Shown: piece by piece, positions 40,933-47,466 of the stretch | How the letters are laid out: the number at the start of each line of letters is the position of its first letter | Numbering within the stretch: the stretch's first letter is position 1 | Assembly: GCA_036501845.1 (NCBI GenBank) | Contig: DASXZO010000136.1 | Span: 1 to 47,466 of the forward strand | Direction: 5' to 3' | Origin: JBBREP01 sp036501845 | Lineage (GTDB): Bacteria > Actinomycetota > Acidimicrobiia > IMCC26256 > PALSA-610 | DNA length: 47,466 bases | Made by a program: the position numbers and the translations under genes | Notes under the pieces: generated by a model | Seen by the model: the letters and a program-made list of their open reading frames with translations, nothing else | What the model was told of the DNA's origin: nothing | The model's database searches: none

Positions 40933-42507
40933 CTAGGGCCGAGCGCCTCGCAGCGATAGGCCCGGTTCGCGCAGGGGCGCGGCGAGGTTGGCGAATTCGC
41001 AGAGGAGGGGGCGCGTGTCGCGCGGGTCGATGATCTCCTCCACGAGGAAGGCCTCGGCGGTCTTGAACGGGTTCTGCGCGCGCATCAATCGCGCTTCGAT
41101 TTCGGCGCGCACCGCGGCGGGGTCGTCGGCGGCCTCGAGCTGTGCGCGGTACGCGGCTTCGATCCCGCCTTCGAGGGGCAGCGAGCCCCAGTTGCCCGAC
41201 GGCCAGGCGTAGCGCATCGACAGGCGAGACGCGTTCTGGTGCGCCGCGCCGGCCACGCCGTACACCTTGCGCACGATCACCGAGCACCACGGCACCTGCG
41301 CCTGGTAGATCGCGGCCAGGGCGCGTGCGCCAAAGCGGATCGTGCCCGCCTGCTCCGACTCCGTGCCGATCAGGAACCCGGGGTTGTCGACGAAATGAAC
41401 CACCGGTAGGTGGAACGTGTCGGCGAGATCCACGAAGCGCTCGACCTTGCGCGACGCGTCGGCGGTCCAACCGCCCGCGTAGTGATACGGATCGTTGGCC
41501 AGCACGGCAACCGGCCAACCGTCGAGCCGCGCGAATCCGGTGACGGCGCTGCGACCCCATCGGCGGCCCATCTCGAACCAGGAGTCGCGGTCGACGACGA
41601 GCGAGATGAGCTCGCGCACCTTGTAGACGCGCCGCCGCTCACGCGGAATGATCGCCGCGAGCGCGTCCTCGCGCCGCTCGACGGGGTCGATGCGCGGGCC
41701 GCGCGGTGCCACCGCGTGCACCGACGACGGGAGGTACGACACGAAGCGGCGTGCCCAGTCGAACGCCTCTTCTTCTGACGCCGCTTCGTCGTCCACCGTG
41801 CCGTTGCGCGTATGCACTGCCGATCCGCCGAGCGTTTCCTTGTCGACGGTCTCCACGCCGAGCTGGTTCACCACCGGTGGTCCAGCTACGAAGAGGTGCG
41901 ACGTGCCGCGCACCATCACCGAGTAGTGGCTCGTGACGACACGCGCCGCGCCCAACCCCGCGACCGAGCCGAGGCACAGGCCGACTGTCGGCACCGTTGA
42001 CAGGTTCGCCACGACCCACTCCCAACCGGGATTGAACGGCACGAAGCTGCGCCGCTCCGTCTCGAGCGTCTTGACGCTGCCACCGCCACCGGATCCGTCG
42101 ACGAGTCGAACAATCGGTACTCGGAGATCGTGCGCCATCCGTTCGGCGTGCACCTGCTTCTGGAAGATCGACGCGTCGGCACTGCCGCCGCGCACCGTGA
42201 AGTCGTCGCCGCCGACGACCACGTTGCGACCGTCGATGCGACCGCGACCCATCACGAAGTTTGCAGGAGTGAACTCTTCGAGTGCGCCCGACTCGTCGTA
42301 GCGCCCCCGGCCCGACAGCGCGCCGATCTCGTGGAACGAATCTGCGTCGAGCAACTGCGTGATCCGCTCGCGCACCGGCAGCTTGCCGAGCTCCCGATGG
42401 CGCGCCACCTTCTCCTCGCCGCCCATGCGGTGTGCGAGCTCGGTGCGGCGCGCGAGCTCGTCGAGCTCGGGCTGCCACGGGCTGCTCGACTTGGGCAAGT
42501 CCGCCAT
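40933..42507 (-). CDS. Acyl-CoA carboxyltransferase beta subunit
   Basis: A 524-residue biotin-dependent carboxyltransferase (AccD/PccB/MmdA type), transferring CO2 from carboxybiotin to an acyl-CoA. N-terminal KLPVRERITQLLDADSFHEIG, GGDDFTVRGGS, GLCLGSVAGLGAARVVTSHYSVMV, and the C-terminal VAVLANDPYHYAGGWTADAS and LPVVHFVDNPGFLIGTESEQ form both halves of the domain. The acyl-CoA specificity is open. No biotin carboxylase is adjacent. TAGGGT (42520-42515) ends seven bases before the ATG. Confidence 0.9.
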   Translation of the reverse strand: MADLPKSSSPWQPELDELARRTELAHRMGGEEKVARHRELGKLPVRERITQLLDADSFHEIGALSGRGRYDESGALEEFTPANFVMGRGRIDGRNVVVGGDDFTVRGGSADASIFQKQVHAERMAHDLRVPIVRLVDGSGGGGSVKTLETERRSFVPFNPGWEWVVANLSTVPTVGLCLGSVAGLGAARVVTSHYSVMVRGTSHLFVAGPPVVNQLGVETVDKETLGGSAVHTRNGTVDDEAASEEEAFDWARRFVSYLPSSVHAVAPRGPRIDPVERREDALAAIIPRERRRVYKVRELISLVVDRDSWFEMGRRWGRSAVTGFARLDGWPVAVLANDPYHYAGGWTADASRKVERFVDLADTFHLPVVHFVDNPGFLIGTESEQAGTIRFGARALAAIYQAQVPWCSVIVRKVYGVAGAAHQNASRLSMRYAWPSGNWGSLPLEGGIEAAYRAQLEAADDPAAVRAEIEARLMRAQNPFKTAEAFLVEEIIDPRDTRPLLCEFANLAAPLREPGLSLRGARP

Positions 42508-42568
42508 CGCGGCGACCCTAGAGCGAATTCGCGGGCGTGGTGTCGGGCGCCCTGTCTACGGTGAATCG

Positions 42569-43216
42569 ATGGTCGACGCAGAGCCCTCCAGCGAATTCAC
42601 ACGGATCCGGCGCCAGCCCGATCGAGCGGCGTACGACCGCGAGGCAGTGCACACGGTGCTCGACGCCGCGCTCGTGGCCCATGTCGGCTTCGTCGACGGC
42701 GGTCACCCCGTGGTGATCCCGATGCTGTTCGGGCGCGACGGCGACCGTGTCTACCTGCATGGTTCTGTCGCGAGCCGCTTGCAGCGCACGCTCGCCAAGG
42801 GCGTCGACCTGTGTCTCACGGTCACGATCGTCGATGGGCTGGTGTTCGCACGGTCGGCCTTCCACCACTCGATGAACTACCGGTCGGCCGTGCTGCTCGG
42901 CCGGGCCGTGCCGGTTGCGCCCGAGGCCAAAGCCCACGCGCTGCGTTGTATCGCCGAGCACCTCACCGCCGGACGATGGGACGAGTCGCGCGCGCCCACC
43001 GAACCCGAGCTGAAGCAGACATCGGTGCTCGAGCTGCATGTCGAGCACGCGTCGGCCAAGGCGCGAGTGGGTGGTCCGATCGACGACGAGGACGACATTC
43101 CGCTGTCGATCTGGGCCGGCGTGGTGCCGATCGCGCAATCGTTCGGTACACCGCTCACCGAACCCGACAGCGGCCTGGGCGCGCCAAGCCCCGCCATCGA
43201 GGCTCTCGTCGAGTGA
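42569..43216 (+). CDS. Pyridoxamine 5'-phosphate oxidase-family flavin-binding protein
   Basis: A 215-residue split-barrel protein (AYDREAVHTVLDAALVAHVGFVDGGHPVVIPMLFGRDGDRVYLHGS, then FHHSMNYRSAVLLGRA). Members bind FMN or F420 and act as small-molecule reductases. TACGGT (42557-42562) ends six bases before the ATG; divergent from the carboxyltransferase. The following 43217-43318 contains no gene. Confidence 0.82.
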   Translation: MVDAEPSSEFTRIRRQPDRAAYDREAVHTVLDAALVAHVGFVDGGHPVVIPMLFGRDGDRVYLHGSVASRLQRTLAKGVDLCLTVTIVDGLVFARSAFHHSMNYRSAVLLGRAVPVAPEAKAHALRCIAEHLTAGRWDESRAPTEPELKQTSVLELHVEHASAKARVGGPIDDEDDIPLSIWAGVVPIAQSFGTPLTEPDSGLGAPSPAIEALVE

Positions 43217-43318
43217 CATGCAGACTCGCGCCCGGCGCGGCGACCGGAGCAGCGCAGGAGCGACGGAGGAGCGATATGCGTGCGCAGGAAGCTCGCCGTG
43301 TCGACGCAGGAGACGCAA

Positions 43319-44539
43319 TTAGATGGGGAGGTTGCCCACTGCTTTGCGCACCGAACCGGTGTCCTTGTACGACGCGATCGTGCGCTGGGCGATGCGCATC
43401 ATGTGCACCTCGTCGGCACCGTCGGCGAAGCGGGCCCAGCGCGCGTGCTGGTACATGTTCGCGAGCGGCGTGTCGGTGGAGTAGCCGAGCGCGCCGTGCA
43501 CCTGGATCGAACGGTCGATGATGCGGCCGAGCGCGTTGGCCACGAAGTGCTTCGCCATCGACACCTCGGCGCTGAAGTCTTCCTTGCGGTCGATCTTGTA
43601 CGCCGCGTGCAACACCATCAGCTTGCACTGGTAGAGCTCCATCGCCGAGTCGGCGATCATCCACTGGATGCCCTGCTTCTCGGCGAGGATCGAGCCGTGC
43701 GCGTAGCGATTGAGTGACCGGTCGACCATCATGTCGAGTGCCATCTCGGCTTGCGCGATCCAGCGCATGCAGTGCGCGAGGCGTGCCGGCCCGAGGCGGT
43801 ATTGACCGAGCAGGTGCCCCTGGCCGCGGCCGCCGAGCATCTGGTCGGTGTGCACCCGCAGGTCGGTGATCACGATCTCGGAGTGACCCGTGGCGCCGTG
43901 CATCGTCTCGATCTCGCGCACGTCGTTCCAGCCTTCACTGGGCAGGTCGATGATGAACGCGGTGTTCGCCGCTTGCGGCAGGTCGGGGTTGTCCTCGGTG
44001 CGGCAGATGAGGATCGCGAAGTTGGCGCGCCGCGCACCGCTGATGAACCACTTGTGCCCGTTGATCACCCACTCGTCGCCGTCTTGATAGGCGCGCGTCT
44101 GGATGAGGGTTGGGTCGGAGCCCGCCACTTCGGGCTCAGTCATCGCGAAGCAGGAGCGCACCACGCCATCGCACAACGGCCGCAGGTACTTCTCCTTCTG
44201 CGCGTCGGTACCCCAGTGCACGAGTGTGTGCATGTTGCCCTCGTCGGGCGCCTGGCAGTTGAGCGCGAACGGGCCGAAACCCGAGCGCGCGGCCTCGGCT
44301 TGCACCATCGCGAGCTGCACGTGGCCGAGACCCATCCCGCCCCATTCCGTGGGCATGTGCGGGCACCACAGCCCGCGCTCGCGCGCCTGCGTGCGCATCT
44401 CGATGATCGCGGTCACGAGGCTCTTGCGGTCGCCCTCGCTGATGCCTTGCTCGAGTGGGCGGACGACGGTGTCGATGAAGTCGCGGGTCTTCGCTCGGAT
44501 CTCTTCGAGCTCGGGCGTCAGCGTGAAGTCGATGGCCAT
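43319..44539 (-). CDS. Acyl-CoA dehydrogenase
   Basis: A 406-residue FAD enzyme that oxidises acyl-CoA to enoyl-CoA. CFAMTEPEVAGSDPTLIQT and WVINGHKWFISGARRANFAI form the flavin and acyl-binding region, and the C-terminal QVHGALGYSTDTPLANMYQHARWARFADGADEVH is family-typical. Its ribosome site AAGAGGTAAGAG lies in the dispersed element, three bases beyond the stop of the micro-ORF. Substrate length unknown. Confidence 0.92.
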   Translation of the reverse strand: MAIDFTLTPELEEIRAKTRDFIDTVVRPLEQGISEGDRKSLVTAIIEMRTQARERGLWCPHMPTEWGGMGLGHVQLAMVQAEAARSGFGPFALNCQAPDEGNMHTLVHWGTDAQKEKYLRPLCDGVVRSCFAMTEPEVAGSDPTLIQTRAYQDGDEWVINGHKWFISGARRANFAILICRTEDNPDLPQAANTAFIIDLPSEGWNDVREIETMHGATGHSEIVITDLRVHTDQMLGGRGQGHLLGQYRLGPARLAHCMRWIAQAEMALDMMVDRSLNRYAHGSILAEKQGIQWMIADSAMELYQCKLMVLHAAYKIDRKEDFSAEVSMAKHFVANALGRIIDRSIQVHGALGYSTDTPLANMYQHARWARFADGADEVHMMRIAQRTIASYKDTGSVRKAVGNLPI

Positions 44540-44542
44540 CTC

Positions 44543-44566
44543 TTACCTCTTGTTCGCTTCGCTCAC
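44543..44566 (-). CDS. Leader micro-ORF MSEANKR, copy B
   Basis: GTG AGC GAA GCG AAC AAG AGG TAA; the stop is three bases before the acyl-CoA dehydrogenase ATG, close enough for termination-reinitiation. The same frame upstream reads ALTERGKAHRP, matching the ERGKAHRP of copy A. Confidence 0.45.
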   Translation of the reverse strand: MSEANKR

Positions 44567-44635
44567 GGGCCGGTGGGCCTTCCCTCGCTCCGTGAGCGCG
44601 TGGGCACGTCGTCGAGCTTGTGGTCGCTCGGCTGG
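44543..44635 (-). repeat. Dispersed element, copy B
   Basis: 93 bp, the same length as copy A, on the minus strand. Both ends are well conserved with copy A (CCAGCCGAGCGACC at one end; GAGCGAGGGAAGGCCCACCG and the micro-ORF at the other), and the stretch between is variable. It fills most of the gap between divergent acyl-CoA dehydrogenase and alcohol dehydrogenase genes. Confidence 0.87.
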
Positions 44636-44669
44636 GGCCAGTCTGGCGCACGAGTGGCAAGCTGACGTA

Positions 44670-45728
44670 ATGCGTGCAGTGGTGGCCCGGAACAAGCAGC
44701 TCGTGGTCGACGAAGTCGACGATCCCGTGCCGGGCCCTGGTGAGGCACTCGTGGCCGTGCGGGCGTGCGGGATCTGCGGCTCCGACCTCCACGCGCTGAA
44801 GTTCGCCGACGAGATGGTGGCGCAAGGGCGTGAGGCCGGCCTGCCGCAGTTCTTCGACCCGGCGCTCGACTACGTGATGGGCCATGAGTTCTGCTGCGAG
44901 GTGCTCGACCTCGGCCCCGGCTGCGACGGCGCCCCCGTGCAGGCCGGCGACCTGGTGACCTCGCTTCCGGTGATGCTCAACGCCAACGGCATCGAACCGG
45001 TGGGTGCGTACAGCAATCTCTACAACGGTGGCTACGCCGAACGTATGCGGCTCACGGCCGGCCTGTGCCTCAAGGTGCCGAACGGACTCGATGCCCGCCG
45101 CGCCGCGTGCACCGAGCCGATGGCTGTCGGCCGCCACGCGGTGGGTAAGGCCGACATCGCGCCGCGCGACACCGCGCTCGTGCTCGGGTGTGGCCCGGTG
45201 GGGCTCGCGGTGATCGCCGAGTTGCGCCGGCGCAACGTCGACACGATCGTGGCCGCCGACTACTGGCCGTCGCGGCGCGCGGTAGCCACCGCGATGGGTG
45301 CGTCCGATGTGGTCGATCCGGCGGCCGAACCTGCGATCGAAGCGTGGCGGCGAGTGACGGGCGGGATGCAGCCACTCGTGCAGTTCGAGGCCATCGGTGT
45401 TCCTGGCGTGCTCGATCGGGCGATGAAGGATGCGCCGCCGCAGTCGCGCATCGTGGTGGTCGGTGTGTGCATGCAGCCCGACCATGTGCACCCGTTCGTG
45501 GGGATCAGCAAGGAGCTGCGCGTGCAGTTCGTGCTTGCCTACGACCCGTTCGAGTTCGGTGACACCTTGCGCGCCATCGCCGAGGGCGAGATCGACGTGG
45601 CGCCGCTGCTCACGGGCGCCTGCGGTCTCGACGGCGTGGCGGGCGCGTTCACCGCCCTCGGCGATCCCGAACAGCACGTGAAGGTGATGGTGGAACCGCA
45701 ACGATCGGGCGCGGTCGCGCCGCTCTGA
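44670..45728 (+). CDS. Zinc-dependent alcohol dehydrogenase (MDR)
   Basis: A 352-residue medium-chain dehydrogenase. Catalytic zinc ligands lie in RACGICGSDLHALKF and VMGHEFCCEV; the four-cysteine structural zinc lobe is missing. NAD(P) site is TALVLGCGPVGLAVIAELRRR. SDR and SRPBCC genes follow, but whether they act together is unknown. The ATG lies 34 bases beyond copy B of the dispersed element; a CAAGCT hexamer ends six bases upstream. Confidence 0.87.
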   Translation: MRAVVARNKQLVVDEVDDPVPGPGEALVAVRACGICGSDLHALKFADEMVAQGREAGLPQFFDPALDYVMGHEFCCEVLDLGPGCDGAPVQAGDLVTSLPVMLNANGIEPVGAYSNLYNGGYAERMRLTAGLCLKVPNGLDARRAACTEPMAVGRHAVGKADIAPRDTALVLGCGPVGLAVIAELRRRNVDTIVAADYWPSRRAVATAMGASDVVDPAAEPAIEAWRRVTGGMQPLVQFEAIGVPGVLDRAMKDAPPQSRIVVVGVCMQPDHVHPFVGISKELRVQFVLAYDPFEFGDTLRAIAEGEIDVAPLLTGACGLDGVAGAFTALGDPEQHVKVMVEPQRSGAVAPL

Positions 45729-45743
45729 GGAGGGAGTATCCGC

Positions 45744-46574
45744 GTGCAGGACTTCAGCGGGAAGACGGCCGTGATCACCGGCGCCGCGGGCGGCATTGGT
45801 CGCGGACTCGCAGTTGCGTTCGCGCGTGAAGGCGCGCGCGTCGTGGCCGTCGACCTCGATCGTGAGGGGCTCGACGGCACCGCGGCGCTCGTGCGCGACG
45901 CCGGTGTGGAGGTGATGGTCGACGTGGTCGACGTTCGCGACGGCGACGGTCTCGCTGCGCTGGCGGCGACGGTCGACGATCGCTTCGGCGGCACCGATGT
46001 GCTGTGCAACAACGCCGGGGTGTTCCGGGGCGGTGTGGTGTGGCAGAGCCCGATCGAGGATTGGGAGTGGGTGTTCTCGATCAACCTCTACGGCGTGATC
46101 CACGGTCTGCGCGCGTTCGTGCCGCGCATGATCGCCCACGGGCGCGAGGCGCACATCGTGAACACCGCGTCGATGGCCGGTCTCGTGGCCACCGGGATGT
46201 CGGGGATCTACACAGTGAGCAAGTTCGCGGTCGAGGCGCTCAGCGAGGTGCTCGCCAACGACTTGCGCAACGCCGGCGCGCCGATCGGCGTGTCGGTGCT
46301 GTGCCCGAGCTCCGTCGCCACGCAGATCGCCGCGTCACAGCGCAACCGCGAAGTGGTGCCGGGGCCGGTCGACGACGCCGATGCCATCGAGAAGATCCTT
46401 GGCGACTTCTGCGGGCAGGGGATCGACCCGATGGGCGTTGGGCCGATGGTGGTGGACGCGGTGCGGCGCGGCCAGTTCGTGATCGGCACGCGCGACACCC
46501 TGCCCGAGTTCGTGCGCGTGCGCGCCGAAGCCCTCCAGCGCTACGAACTCCCACCCTTCCAAATGTTCGATTAG
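45744..46574 (+). CDS. Short-chain dehydrogenase/reductase (SDR)
   Basis: A 276-residue classical SDR: cofactor motif TGAAGGIGRG, NNAGVF, catalytic Ser in NTASMAGL and YxxxK as YTVSK. Acidic DLDRE after the second strand suggests NAD(H). GGAGGGAG before the GTG start is a strong ribosome site. It begins 15 bases after the alcohol dehydrogenase, so both are probably transcribed together. Confidence 0.9.
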   Translation: MQDFSGKTAVITGAAGGIGRGLAVAFAREGARVVAVDLDREGLDGTAALVRDAGVEVMVDVVDVRDGDGLAALAATVDDRFGGTDVLCNNAGVFRGGVVWQSPIEDWEWVFSINLYGVIHGLRAFVPRMIAHGREAHIVNTASMAGLVATGMSGIYTVSKFAVEALSEVLANDLRNAGAPIGVSVLCPSSVATQIAASQRNREVVPGPVDDADAIEKILGDFCGQGIDPMGVGPMVVDAVRRGQFVIGTRDTLPEFVRVRAEALQRYELPPFQMFD

Positions 46575-46598
46575 CCCCGTTCGCATAGGGCGGTTCAG

Positions 46599-46988
46599 CT
46601 ACTTGAAGTGGTCGGCGAGGCCTTGGATGGCGGTCTCGTAGACCGGGCCGATGAGCTCGGCGAGGTTGTCGGGGTCGAGCTCCGCGTCCATCGTGGCGGT
46701 GCAACCATCGTCGGCGGGCTTCACCGCGATCGTGGTCTCGTACTTGTTCGCGTTCAGCAGCGCCGACGCCACCGTGTAGGTGAGCGTGCGATTGGCATCG
46801 TCACGCGAGATCATCGTCTCGGTGATCTCCATGCCCGGACCCATCGTGATGAGGCGCACATCGGCGCCGTCGGCCTTCACCTCTTGGAGGCCGGGGAACC
46901 AGGTCTTGATCCCTTGGAAGTCGCCGAACACCTTCCACACCTCGTCGGCGTCGCGGGCGATGTGAGCTTCTGCGTGCGTGTTGGCCAT
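46599..46988 (-). CDS. SRPBCC / polyketide-cyclase-like protein
   Basis: A 129-residue START-like small-molecule-binding protein (ANTHAEAHIARDADEVWKVFGDFQGIKTWFPGL, then ITETMISRDDANRTLTYTVA). Ligand unknown. GAGG lies eight bases before ATG 46988. The frame upstream to 47117 is non-coding and overlaps the next gene. Confidence 0.83.
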   Translation of the reverse strand: MANTHAEAHIARDADEVWKVFGDFQGIKTWFPGLQEVKADGADVRLITMGPGMEITETMISRDDANRTLTYTVASALLNANKYETTIAVKPADDGCTATMDAELDPDNLAELIGPVYETAIQGLADHFK

Positions 46989-47020
46989 GCACGGAGCCTC
47001 GCACGCTGCCAGCCGCCGGG

Positions 47021-47466
47021 TCACATCGCCCGGTACGCGCCGTCGGCGTGGAAGCGGCCGCGCCGCCAGCGGTCGGGCGTGAACACTGTGGCGCGCGGAT
47101 AGTCCTCGAACATCCACCGCGCGAAGTTGCGCCGGGTCCAGGCGTTGGCGTCGACGGCGCGGAGCGCGAACTGGGCGCCTCGCGGCGATGCCAGCACCCG
47201 CTGCAGCAGCGCGGCGAAGCGAAGGTCGCGCCCGATCGCCGCGCGCACCGAGTGCTCGTAGCCAGCCGTCACCGTCGCTGCGTTCCCGCCACCGGCCACC
47301 GCCGTGGCCGCGAGCATGCCGGTCTCGAGCGCCTGGGCGATGCCCTCACCCGTCATCGGGTCGACCACGCGGGCGGCGTCGCCCGCGAACAACACCCGGC
47401 CGTGATGGAGTGCGGCGGGCGTGAAGTCGGTGGGGATCGGCCACGCCCGCATCGGTCCCTCGGGAC
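47021..47466 (-). CDS. Geranylgeranyl-reductase-like FAD-dependent oxidoreductase, N-terminus outside window
   Basis: The C-terminal 148 residues of a flavoprotein; the frame is open through the window edge. VLFAGDAARVVDPMTGEGIAQALETGMLAA is the second FAD-binding motif (GD...P..GEGI) of the geranylgeranyl reductase/UbiH group. The Trp/Arg-rich tail RRNFARWMFEDYPRATVF is unusual. Likely reduces isoprenoid double bonds of lipids or quinones. Confidence 0.83.
   Translation of the reverse strand, partial: PEGPMRAWPIPTDFTPAALHHGRVLFAGDAARVVDPMTGEGIAQALETGMLAATAVAGGGNAATVTAGYEHSVRAAIGRDLRFAALLQRVLASPRGAQFALRAVDANAWTRRNFARWMFEDYPRATVFTPDRWRRGRFHADGAYRAM

Noticed and set aside
43217..43318. Possible small gene starting at the ATG after GGAGGAG near 43276
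   Set aside because: The frame runs into the antisense of the acyl-CoA dehydrogenase and shows no protein-like composition.

Overview
The window is about 47.5 kb of uniformly high-GC DNA from the chromosome of an actinobacterium, most likely a member of the Acidimicrobiia (Ilumatobacter-like). This is inferred from content: a mycothiol-conjugate amidase (mca), a coenzyme F420 biosynthesis gene (cofC/fbiD) with two F420-type luciferase-like oxidoreductases, an actinobacterial SOS mutasome (imuA', imuB, dnaE2) with actinobacterial LexA boxes, an HU gene with a separate PAKK-rich tail gene, and WS/DGAT and acyl-CoA enzymes. No phage, insertion sequence, CRISPR array or rRNA was seen.

Layout. 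1-3.6 kb: 3' part of gltX, a DUF218 gene, tRNA-Gln and tRNA-Glu, a 50-bp tandem repeat, then HU and an H1-like Lys/Ala-rich protein ending at a strong terminator. 3.7-11.4 kb: PIG-L deacetylase and cofC, divergent from plsC-gpsA-unknown; a Tat phosphoesterase with a Rieske protein; a GYD protein; rnhB; a Nfu-N protein. 11.4-21.1 kb: the SOS mutagenesis genes imuA'-imuB and dnaE2, separated by four genes on the opposite strand. 21.2-30.3 kb: an SLC41-type cation transporter with a PhoU/RCK-C partner, rhomboid protease, CtpE-like P-type ATPase, VanW protein, mca and an SCP2 protein. 30.3-47.5 kb: mostly lipid, acyl-CoA and redox enzymes (thiolase, quinone oxidoreductase, WS/DGAT, carboxyltransferase, acyl-CoA dehydrogenase, alcohol dehydrogenase, SDR), two alpha/beta hydrolases, PAP2, a RecB-type nuclease, a broken AbiEi-like gene, and a geranylgeranyl-reductase-like gene cut by the window edge.

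Two genome-wide signals stand out. First, many genes have a -10 hexamer TAnnnT ending exactly 6 or 7 bases before the start codon, which is the layout of leaderless transcripts; I used it to choose several starts. Second, four genes (rnhB, an LLM oxidoreductase, an acyl-CoA dehydrogenase and a DsbA-like gene) are preceded by copies of a dispersed element whose gene-proximal end encodes a 7-8 residue micro-ORF, M(L)S[E/A]ANK[R/K]-stop. Its Lys-Arg codons also form the Shine-Dalgarno sequence of the next gene. This looks like a mobile or repeatedly copied translational-coupling leader, and is the best candidate here for something undescribed.

All assignments come from reading motifs by eye; no database search was run. 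High-GC antisense ORFs were discarded as shadows.
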